Positions 1 through 5,098 of a DNA stretch of 5,204 nt are shown one piece after another. Source of the stretch: Planctomycetota bacterium (lineage in GTDB: Bacteria; Planctomycetota; Phycisphaerae; WQYP01); contig JAKAYZ010000234.1 in the NCBI GenBank assembly GCA_021816165.1, forward strand, positions 1 to 5,204. Reading direction: 5' to 3'. Numbering within the stretch: the stretch's first letter is position 1; every line of letters begins with the position of its first letter. The notes under the pieces were generated by a model that did not search any database, was not told where the DNA came from, and was given only the letters and a program-made list of their open reading frames with translations. The position numbers were made by a program, and so were the translations under genes.

Positions 1-38
1 TTGTAGGGGGGCGGAGTGGTCGCCATTGTGTCATTCAT
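1..38 (-). CDS. 5' end of an unidentified gene, cut by the window edge
   Basis: Only the first 12 codons are inside the window. They read MNDTMATTPPPY and continue off the left edge with no stop. The start is chosen because an excellent Shine-Dalgarno sequence (GAAAGGAGG, complement of 49-57) sits 10 nt upstream of the ATG at 38. The same frame also has ATG codons at 74, 71 and 26; the upstream pair would begin only 14 nt after the htrA stop and has a poor ribosome binding site. The gene follows htrA on the same strand with a 50-nt gap and no terminator-like hairpin, so cotranscription is likely. The visible residues are too few to assign a function; the proline-rich start is not diagnostic. 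Confidence 0.55.
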   Translation of the reverse strand, partial: MNDTMATTPPPY

Positions 39-48
39 ATTAATAATG

Positions 49-57
49 CCTCCTTTC
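49..57 (-). promoter_or_regulatory. Shine-Dalgarno site of the left-edge gene
   Basis: The minus strand reads GAAAGGAGG here, nearly a full complement of the 16S rRNA 3' end, with a 10-nt spacer to the ATG at 38. It decides in favour of that start over the in-frame ATGs further upstream. Confidence 0.6.
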
Positions 58-88
58 ACGGAAATACTCATCATCCCTTCACGCTGAA

Positions 89-1414
89 TCATTGTGCTTT
101 TATTTGCAGATAGCCGGCACCCACCCGCCCGTTGCGCAGCACCAGCACCTCAACCCGCTGGGCCTTGGCGATGGCCGGCAACAGCTTGCCGAGGAAGTCT
201 AAATTGCGCACACGATAAGGCCCAATTTGAATAATCACATCGCCGGGTTGCAATCCGGCCTTGTCGGCGATCGAATGCCGAAAAATCTGCGTAATGAGCA
301 GGCCACTATTCACACTTAGCTTCATTCGCCCTGCCATCGCAGGCGTAAGCTGCTTTACCACCATGCCCAGAAGCTTTCTGGTTTTCAGTACGATGGGGGA
401 CGGAGGTACCGCCTTTACCGCATACTGCCGCGTGGTACCGTTGGAAAATTTAACACTCACTTGCGGCTGATTGGCACCGACGGCCAGAAGTGCCGCATAT
501 GCTCCCTGCAGGGTATTCACACGCTGGCCATTGACGGCGATCACCCTCGGTGCCAGGGTGCCGGCGATCACCACATGTTCGTGCGGCCCGGCTATGCCCT
601 GGTGGCCGGGACACAATGCAAATTTCACATCCACGGTGTGTCCGTCCACCACCGCCGGGTTCATCAGTGTGGGAATCAGTTCTTTGAGTCGGTCAATTCC
701 AATCGCGAAACCGATTTCCTGTGCATTGCCGCGAATGGCGGTGTTGATACCAATCACCCGCCCGTAAGCATCCAGCAGTGGTCCCCCGCTGTTACCCGGG
801 TTAATGGCCGCATCGGTCTGAATCAAATTTTTCAGTGGATGCGGATTGTTCGGCTCATGGATGGTGCGGCCTGTTGCGGAAACAATGCCGGAACTTACAC
901 TCTGCGAATATCCGAACGGGTTGCCCACCGCAATGGTAGGCTCACCGATCATCAATCCCTTGGAACTGCCGAGTTGCAGCGTGGGATACGTGCCCGGCTT
1001 GGAAATTTTCAGTATCGCCAGATCCGCACTCGGATCGCTGTTGACCACGGTAGCGGCGAGCTTTTCTCCATTGGCTAACTTCACATGGATACTGCGCGCC
1101 TGATCCACCACATGATTATTGGTGACGATATACCCGTCTTTTTGAATGATAAATCCGCTGCCGAGGAAGTCGGCCGGCTCCTGTTCCACTGTCCCCATGC
1201 CCATAGGTAGCGGAAACATATTGCCAAACGGGTTGACTTCCTGCCTGATGAGCCGATGGGCCGTAATGCTGACAATCGCCGGGCGGCAATGTTTGATAAT
1301 TTGCACGGTGATCGTGTCGCGCAAATTGTTGGGGTTGAATACCGGCCGCCATGCCCATGCCATCTGACACGTCGCCAGCAGAATAAGTCCAAATGCAAAA
1401 ACAGTACGGCGCAT
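89..1414 (-). CDS. htrA: HtrA/Deg-family exported serine protease with PDZ region
   Basis: This 441-residue protein is a trypsin-like serine protease of the HtrA/DegP/DegQ family, expected to degrade or refold damaged proteins in the cell envelope. Residues 1-21 look like a Sec signal peptide (MRRT, a hydrophobic stretch, then an AWA cleavage site). The protease domain spans about residues 35-250 and has a complete catalytic triad: His101 in TNNHVV, Asp131 in SADLAIL and Ser209 in NPGNSGGPL. A well-formed PDZ domain covers about 347-438, with the AGLQPGDVI segment. Residues about 260-336 keep only the second half of a PDZ fold (VIAVNGQRV onward) and lack the usual ligand-binding loop. The ATG at 1414 is supported by AGGAG 6 nt upstream. 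Length is typical of a two-PDZ HtrA. It is divergent from pyrD and is followed closely by another minus-strand gene. The family call is very secure; DegP versus DegQ/DegS-like subtype cannot be decided. Confidence 0.96.
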   Translation of the reverse strand: MRRTVFAFGLILLATCQMAWAWRPVFNPNNLRDTITVQIIKHCRPAIVSITAHRLIRQEVNPFGNMFPLPMGMGTVEQEPADFLGSGFIIQKDGYIVTNNHVVDQARSIHVKLANGEKLAATVVNSDPSADLAILKISKPGTYPTLQLGSSKGLMIGEPTIAVGNPFGYSQSVSSGIVSATGRTIHEPNNPHPLKNLIQTDAAINPGNSGGPLLDAYGRVIGINTAIRGNAQEIGFAIGIDRLKELIPTLMNPAVVDGHTVDVKFALCPGHQGIAGPHEHVVIAGTLAPRVIAVNGQRVNTLQGAYAALLAVGANQPQVSVKFSNGTTRQYAVKAVPPSPIVLKTRKLLGMVVKQLTPAMAGRMKLSVNSGLLITQIFRHSIADKAGLQPGDVIIQIGPYRVRNLDFLGKLLPAIAKAQRVEVLVLRNGRVGAGYLQIKAQ

Positions 1415-1420
1415 AACTAT

Positions 1421-1425
1421 CTCCT
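1421..1425 (-). promoter_or_regulatory. Shine-Dalgarno site of htrA
   Basis: AGGAG lies on the minus strand 6 nt before the ATG at 1414. Together with the signal peptide directly after the start, it fixes the htrA start codon. Confidence 0.65.
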
Positions 1426-1478
1426 GAGAGCCTCACCCGGCAATCGCCGCGATTAACATCATCGCGTCAGGCTTCCTC

Positions 1479-1495
1479 ATGCGTAAATAACGCAT
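1479..1495. repeat. 17-bp palindrome, possible operator
   Basis: ATGCGT and ACGCAT form a perfect 6-bp inverted repeat around AAATA. It lies 65 bp upstream of the htrA start and well upstream of pyrD. The size and symmetry suit a dimeric regulator site. There is no U-tract, so it is not an intrinsic terminator. The regulatory role is an inference. Confidence 0.4.
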
Positions 1496-1519
1496 AGCGG
1501 CATTCTTTACAACGGATCA

Positions 1520-1555
1520 ACCCCGGCCGCCATTTAATCTTAGCCGCGCCGGGGT
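1520..1555 (+). repeat. Inverted repeat upstream of pyrD (possible leader hairpin)
   Basis: ACCCCGGC (1520-1527) and GCCGGGGT (1548-1555) are perfect 8-bp GC-rich complements around a 20-nt AT-richer loop. If transcribed, it would make a stable stem in the pyrD leader. Pyrimidine genes are often controlled through leader hairpins, but no U-run follows, so an attenuator is only a possibility. It may instead overlap the promoter. Confidence 0.35.
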
Positions 1556-1672
1556 GCCCAAGTTTTGATTTCGCGTCTTTTACAATCCTACCCCGGCATA
1601 CACGCAACAGCGCGGGAGGCTCATGAAGTGCCCGGCTTTACTTTGTTCCCGTCAACGGCGAAACTCTTACCT

Positions 1673-2662
1673 ATGGAACAACATACCCCTTCTGCAATTG
1701 CACCGTCCCCGGTTGGCACCACGCCCAGCCTCAAAACGCTAGTTGGCAAGCTGGAATTGGCTAATCCTGTAATGACCGCCTCGGGTACCTGTGGCTACGC
1801 CGACGAATACGCCGATTTTGCTCCACTTTCCCAATTGGGGGCTTTTGTCACCAAATCCATCAGTCGCCAACCACGCCTTGGAAACGAAAGCTACCGCGTT
1901 GTTGAAACCCGCGCCGGCATGCTCAATGCCATTGGTTTGGCCAACATCGGTTTGGAACGCTTCGTTAAGGAAAAAGTCCCCCGGCTTGCCGCCATGAATA
2001 TCCCCGCCATTGTCAATGTACCCGGCTGGTCGATTGAAGATTATGTCGATGTGGCGGCATACTTGGACGAGCATGTACCGGTGGTGCGTGGTATTGAGCT
2101 TAATGTCAGTTGCCCCAACGTCAAAAATGGTCTGAGTTTTGGAACCGACCCGCTGCGCCTTGGAGAGCTTGTTGCCGCGGTGCGCAAGCGTGTGCAGCGC
2201 ACCGTCCTGATTGTAAAGCTCTCGCCCAACGTTGCCGACATTGCCATCACCGCCAAGGCCGCCATAGATGCCGGGGCCGATGCCCTGTCTTTGGTGAATA
2301 CCTTTACCGCCATGGCAATTGATATTGAAACTCAAAAGCCGGTACTGGCAAATGAAACCGGCGGGCTAAGCGGCCCCGCAATCAAGCCGATTGCCGTATT
2401 TATGGTCAACCGCGTTTATCGGCAGGTGGCCGCCAAAAACCATATACCCATCATTGCGATGGGTGGCGTGCAAACGTGGCAGGATGCTGCAGAGTTTATT
2501 TTGGCCGGGGCGTCAGCCGTAGCCGTTGGTACGGCATTATTCGTCAACCCAGCCGTGCATGTTGATATCTGCCGTGGGCTTTCCGCCTACATGGCCAGAA
2601 AAGGGCTTACGCAGATTGCGGATCTGGTGGGGCGGTGCGGAACTCCAAAGACGCCGAATTGA
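1673..2662 (+). CDS. pyrD: Dihydroorotate dehydrogenase, class 1B type (catalytic subunit)
   Basis: The enzyme oxidises dihydroorotate to orotate in de novo pyrimidine synthesis using FMN. Counting from ATG 1673 (329 residues), the class 1 landmarks appear in order: [12 protein letters not shown] (31-42), [12 protein letters not shown] (60-71), NAIGLAN (85-91), the catalytic-loop cysteine Cys147 in NVSCPN, Lys182 in [20 protein letters not shown] (228-241), and the FMN-phosphate region AMGGVQ...[13 protein letters not shown] (262-290). Cysteine rather than serine as active-site base and the TKxI...PRxGN pattern point to class 1B, which normally works with the iron-sulfur/FAD subunit PyrK; PyrK is not in this window. 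The frame opens at a TTG at 1565, but the added 36 residues resemble nothing in the family, so the ATG is preferred despite a weak ribosome binding site. About 20 residues still precede the conserved core. The 3' end overlaps convergent msrB by 56 bp. Confidence 0.93.
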   Translation: MEQHTPSAIAPSPVGTTPSLKTLVGKLELANPVMTASGTCGYADEYADFAPLSQLGAFVTKSISRQPRLGNESYRVVETRAGMLNAIGLANIGLERFVKEKVPRLAAMNIPAIVNVPGWSIEDYVDVAAYLDEHVPVVRGIELNVSCPNVKNGLSFGTDPLRLGELVAAVRKRVQRTVLIVKLSPNVADIAITAKAAIDAGADALSLVNTFTAMAIDIETQKPVLANETGGLSGPAIKPIAVFMVNRVYRQVAAKNHIPIIAMGGVQTWQDAAEFILAGASAVAVGTALFVNPAVHVDICRGLSAYMARKGLTQIADLVGRCGTPKTPN

Positions 2663-3050
2663 GGCAATACCTCAAGCCCGTGGGCCGTGGTCCATCTTCA
2701 AATACATGACCCAGATGCCCGCCGCAGCGTGCGCAGCGAATTTCCGTTCGCACCATCCCATGGCTGTCATCGGTTAATTCTTTAATATGGTCGGCGTGGT
2801 AGGGCTGATAAAAGCTGGGCCAACCCGTGCCCGATTCAAACTTGCTGGTGGAGGCAAAAAGCGGCAGGGTGCAAAGGCGGCACACATACACGCCGTCGGT
2901 TTTATTGTTAAGCAGTCCCCCGCAAAACGGCCGCTCCGTACCTTGAAATAATATAACCTCGCGCTCCTCGGGGGTAAGCTTTTGCGCCAAAACCTTAATC
3001 TGTTCCTGCGTCAAGGGTGTTAAGTTGTACGGAGATGGGGAAACCGCCAT
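2607..3050 (-). CDS. msrB: Peptide-methionine (R)-S-oxide reductase MsrB
   Basis: MsrB reduces methionine-R-sulfoxide in proteins; the 147-residue protein has no signal peptide, so it is expected in the cytoplasm. The single SelR domain is complete: structural zinc ligands Cys57/Cys60 (CRLC) and Cys106/Cys109 (CARC), the [10 protein letters not shown] substrate loop (71-80), GGHLGHVF (110-117), and the catalytic Cys129 in [11 protein letters not shown]. The loop position often occupied by a recycling cysteine (SGC in many family members) is Thr75, while an additional Cys43 occurs in PFCGG. The start is set by AGGAG 6 nt upstream. It follows msrA with a 9-nt gap and is surely translated from the same mRNA. 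Its last 18 codons lie antisense to the end of pyrD. Family and function are very secure. Confidence 0.96.
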   Translation of the reverse strand: MAVSPSPYNLTPLTQEQIKVLAQKLTPEEREVILFQGTERPFCGGLLNNKTDGVYVCRLCTLPLFASTSKFESGTGWPSFYQPYHADHIKELTDDSHGMVRTEIRCARCGGHLGHVFEDGPRPTGLRYCLNSASLEFRTAPPDPQSA

Positions 3051-3056
3051 GGTTCG

Positions 3057-3061
3057 CTCCT
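3057..3061 (-). promoter_or_regulatory. msrB Shine-Dalgarno site fused to the msrA stop codon
   Basis: The minus strand reads TTAGGAGCGAACCATG. The TAG stop of msrA shares its last two bases with the AGGAG ribosome binding site of msrB, 6 nt before the msrB ATG at 3050. This arrangement favours translational coupling of the two reductases. Confidence 0.7.
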
Positions 3062-3656
3062 AATTCAGCATCGATGGATAAAGCCGCCGCAACGCCTCCA
3101 CCTTCGGCATGGCGACACAGGCAATATACGGTTGATCGGGGTTTTCTTCGGCATAGTTGCGATGATAGGCCTCGGCGGGGAAAAAATCTGTCAGCGGTTC
3201 AAGCTGCGTGGCCAGTGGCGCGTCAAACAGCCCCAACCGCTGCAATTGTTCCATGTAAGCGGCCGCAATCTCGCGTTGCTGTCCATCGCGATAAAAAATG
3301 GCCGACCGATATTGAGGCCCGATGTCATTTCCCTGGCCGTCAACTTGCGTCGGATCGTGCGCCACCGAGAAGAATACCTTCAGCAGGCGTCCCAAGGTGA
3401 TCTCCGCAGAATCAAATTCAATCTTTACCGCCTCCGCGTGACGAGTACGGCCGGTGCAGACAGTTTTGTAGTTCGCATTCTGCGCCGTGTCGCCGGCATA
3501 ACCGGGCACCACTGAAAGTACCCCCCGCAGCGGACGATAAACAGCCTCCACACACCAGAAGCACCCACCAGCGAGAACAATGCTTTCATTCCCCGGCACC
3601 AGCGGGGTGACTTTCATTGGATCAGGAAACGCGGTCTTCAAATGCTGCATGGTCAT
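3060..3656 (-). CDS. msrA: Peptide-methionine (S)-S-oxide reductase MsrA
   Basis: MsrA reduces methionine-S-sulfoxide, the stereoisomer that MsrB cannot handle, so the two adjacent genes form a full repair pair. The 198-residue protein carries the signature GGCFWCVEAVY (30-40), with catalytic Cys32 and a second Cys35; VCTGRTRHAEAVKIEFD (66-82); the substrate/aromatic segment DPTQVDGQGNDIGPQYRSAIFY (split around 101-122); and AYHRNY (163-168). No signal peptide is seen, which fits a cytoplasmic enzyme recycled by thioredoxin. The first ATG (3656) and a second two codons later are both possible starts; neither has a strong ribosome binding site, although GGA lies 7 nt before the second. A likely promoter with a perfect TATAAT is about 30 bp upstream. 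Length is normal for a stand-alone MsrA. Confidence 0.96.
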   Translation of the reverse strand: MTMQHLKTAFPDPMKVTPLVPGNESIVLAGGCFWCVEAVYRPLRGVLSVVPGYAGDTAQNANYKTVCTGRTRHAEAVKIEFDSAEITLGRLLKVFFSVAHDPTQVDGQGNDIGPQYRSAIFYRDGQQREIAAAYMEQLQRLGLFDAPLATQLEPLTDFFPAEAYHRNYAEENPDQPYIACVAMPKVEALRRLYPSMLN

Positions 3657-3688
3657 GTCCGTTCATACGTAGACGCAATCCAGATCGG

Positions 3689-3718
3689 ATTATATAGCTG
3701 TTAAGGTTTCCTTGTCGG
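3689..3718 (-). promoter_or_regulatory. Probable sigma-70-type promoter of msrA-msrB
   Basis: On the minus strand a perfect TATAAT (3694-3689) is preceded at 18 nt by CCGACA (3718-3713), a four-of-six match to TTGACA. Transcription would begin near 3682, leaving a leader of about 26 nt before the msrA ATG. No oxidative-stress operator could be recognised around it. Confidence 0.42.
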
Positions 3719-3783
3719 CCAGCGGATATCTGGTAAGGCAACGGCCACCCCCGACCATATATCATCCTGCAGCTTGCAAGAAA

Positions 3784-3819
3784 CACCAAATAAAAATAGA
3801 TAGCTGCGGGCTTGTCCCG
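3784..3819 (-). terminator. Weak candidate terminator downstream of the pseudopilin gene
   Basis: The minus strand forms CGGG-loop-CCCG (3819-3807), followed about 7 nt later by a T-rich run containing TTTTTATTT. The stem is only 4 bp and the T-tract is not adjacent, so this is a marginal call. Its position, between the pseudopilin stop and the msrA promoter on the same strand, is where a terminator would be expected. Confidence 0.22.
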
Positions 3820-3857
3820 GCGGTGCAAATTATTGGCGTAGGTCATCGACAACACGC

Positions 3858-3875
3858 GCCACGATATATCGCGGC
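3858..3875. repeat. 18-bp near-perfect palindrome
   Basis: GCCACGATATATCGCGGC is self-complementary except for one mismatched pair, with a perfect CGATATATCG core. It lies in the gap upstream of msrA. It could be a protein-binding site or chance; no function can be assigned. Confidence 0.3.
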
Positions 3876-3921
3876 ACATCCGCCATCCGCCAATGTGACA
3901 ACCACCGTTAGACCGTGCCGC

Positions 3922-3960
3922 CAATGCCCTGCTGCCGTCGCTGCGGCAACAGCAGTATTG
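3922..3960 (-). repeat. Imperfect hairpin just after the pseudopilin stop codon
   Basis: CAAT...CTGCTGCCG and CGG-CAA-CAGCAG...ATTG pair around a 6-nt loop, with a 3-nt bulge and mismatches near the base. It starts 20 nt downstream of the stop at 3980. No T-run follows on the minus strand, so it may be a 3' stabilising or factor-dependent terminator structure rather than an intrinsic terminator. Confidence 0.28.
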
Positions 3961-3979
3961 GGTTCACGACAGGCGGCTT

Positions 3980-5098
3980 CTATGGAGAGGTGTATGTGCT
4001 TCGCGATCCGAAATACTTATTCAATACATCCTGTGTGCATTCGCTTCGTGGAATAACGGTTCCGGGTGGTGACCAGTAACCCGGATTGGCACCCTGCAAA
4101 TCGTTGAGTGTCTGCACATGGCCATCAAAGAACAGGGCATTAAAGTCGTAGGTGCCCTGCCCGATGCCGTGCCGAAAGGCATAGGCACGGTTGTCAAAGC
4201 CCGTTGTAATAATTCCATCCTTGCTGGAGGAATTGCCCGGCGCGCCGTCCCGGTTCCAGGCGTAGCTGTAATATGAAAATGCGCCCTCGTCGGCAAAGTC
4301 CGGAAAATCCGTGGTGCCGCCGTCACTGCGCCCCGGTGAGGAAACAAGGTTTGTAGCGACAGTATCGTCGAGACGCGGTTTGTAAAACGTGGTGCTGGCT
4401 TTGGCACCGTCAGCCGCAAAGATCTTCTCGGAAGGTTCTCCCACATTGGTAATTTTCGGCGTGTAGGTGGCCGGGACATCCGCATAGTCCGGGTCGAAGG
4501 TGGCATCATAGTTGGAACACAGCGAAGGTGATGCGGTCAGAAACAATCCGGCGGCACAATATGATGGCATCTGCATGACTGGCATGCCGGGGGTGGCCGG
4601 CGACGCAAGAAACGGATTGGCCGGACACGTGAAGGCCGGAAGTGAAGTGTCATACTCAAGGCGTCCGATGCGGTCGGCCAGCAGCGCCCCCTCGGGATCG
4701 TTTAAATTTTTGGGTTTATAATGGAGTCCCATTTCATTGGCCAGTGGCGTCACCCAATCATAATTCTGTACTATATTGGGACAATACGCATTGCCGTAGG
4801 GAATGCTGATCCCGCCCACGTTGCCGGTGCTCAGCGTGCTGCTCTGCATCACATCCTGCCACATGGCTGCTCCGCTCGTAAGCGGGCTGCCGACAATGTC
4901 ACCCTGCCAGCTTTCAGCATACTCCATCATGGCTTGTCCGATGGAGTGCAGATTTGCCGCACAGGCCACCGTTTCGGCTTCCTTTTTCGCCATGGCCAGC
5001 GCCGGCAGCAATATGGAAATGAGCAACGCAATAATTGATATCACCACAAGGAGTTCGATGAGAGTAAATGCGCCTCCACGCCTGCGCGCCCGTGCTAG
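3980..5098 (-). CDS. Prepilin-type N-terminal domain protein (type II secretion pseudopilin-like), 5' end missing
   Basis: This resembles the large planctomycete family of pseudopilin-like proteins, which carry a type IV prepilin N-terminus and a C-terminal processing-associated H-X-DG motif. Reading upstream of the GTG at 5047, the frame gives RARRR, then GGAFTLIELLVVIS and a hydrophobic helix ending LLISILLPAL. This is a classic class III signal with Glu in the FTLIE core, for cleavage by a prepilin peptidase and insertion in the inner membrane. The mature part is a soluble domain of about 330 residues with six cysteines and, numbered from the GTG, FRH (291-293) and FFDGHV (306-311). The GTG at 5047 is inside the prepilin core and cannot be the real start. 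The frame stays open to the right edge, but no ATG, GTG or TTG occurs upstream in the window. Either the start lies beyond the edge or it was lost at the IS-like junction. The exact substrate or pilus role is unknown. Confidence 0.85.
   Translation of the reverse strand, partial: LARARRRGGAFTLIELLVVISIIALLISILLPALAMAKKEAETVACAANLHSIGQAMMEYAESWQGDIVGSPLTSGAAMWQDVMQSSTLSTGNVGGISIPYGNAYCPNIVQNYDWVTPLANEMGLHYKPKNLNDPEGALLADRIGRLEYDTSLPAFTCPANPFLASPATPGMPVMQMPSYCAAGLFLTASPSLCSNYDATFDPDYADVPATYTPKITNVGEPSEKIFAADGAKASTTFYKPRLDDTVATNLVSSPGRSDGGTTDFPDFADEGAFSYYSYAWNRDGAPGNSSSKDGIITTGFDNRAYAFRHGIGQGTYDFNALFFDGHVQTLNDLQGANPGYWSPPGTVIPRSECTQDVLNKYFGSRSTYTSP

Larger units (their letters stand above)
1415..1672. 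promoter_or_regulatory. Divergent intergenic region between htrA and pyrD
   Basis: This 258-bp stretch must hold the promoters for htrA (minus) and pyrD (plus). For pyrD, TTTACA at 1506-1511 resembles a -35 and TTTAAT at 1533-1538 resembles a -10, but the 21-nt spacer is too long for a confident call. I see no clear sigma-70 promoter for htrA. Three inverted repeats stand out, at 1442-1454, 1479-1495 and 1520-1555. A TTG at 1565 is in frame with pyrD and would extend it by 36 residues with no family resemblance, so I treat 1565-1672 as mainly 5' untranslated. Confidence 0.5.
3657..3979. other. 323-bp non-coding stretch between the pseudopilin gene and msrA
   Basis: I find no convincing gene here. 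Open frames on both strands lack ribosome binding sites and family resemblance, and one runs out of frame into msrA. The stretch holds the probable msrA promoter (about 3689-3718), a weak terminator-like hairpin with a T-rich tail on the minus strand (3784-3819), a near-perfect 18-bp palindrome (3858-3875), and an imperfect hairpin just after the pseudopilin stop (3922-3960). No tRNA or recognisable riboswitch is seen. Confidence 0.55.

Noticed and set aside
461..1078. 205-residue open frame on the plus strand opposite htrA
   Set aside because: It is fully antisense to the conserved protease domain, shows no recognisable domain, and has no good ribosome binding site; it is a shadow frame.
1364..1378. 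Lipobox in the HtrA signal peptide (LLATC)
   Set aside because: Thr directly before Cys is atypical for lipoprotein processing, and a standard AWA signal peptidase I site follows 5 residues later.
1565..1672. TTG start giving PyrD 36 more residues
   Set aside because: The extension has no family resemblance, no ribosome binding site precedes it, and the ATG at 1673 already leaves about 20 residues before the conserved core.
1739..2335. 198-residue open frame on the minus strand opposite pyrD
   Set aside because: It is antisense to the conserved PyrD core and its composition (Gly/Asn/His-rich, no domain) is that of a mirrored gene.
3622..3924. 100-residue minus-strand frame upstream of msrA
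   Set aside because: It overlaps the msrA start out of frame, spans the likely msrA promoter, and shows no domain or ribosome binding site.
3712..4056. 114-residue plus-strand frame across the intergenic gap
   Set aside because: It runs into the 3' end of the pseudopilin gene on the opposite strand and shows no recognisable feature or ribosome binding site.
4021..4509. 162-residue minus-strand frame within the pseudopilin gene
   Set aside because: It is an Arg/Pro/Thr-rich alternative frame of the pseudopilin coding sequence with no independent support.
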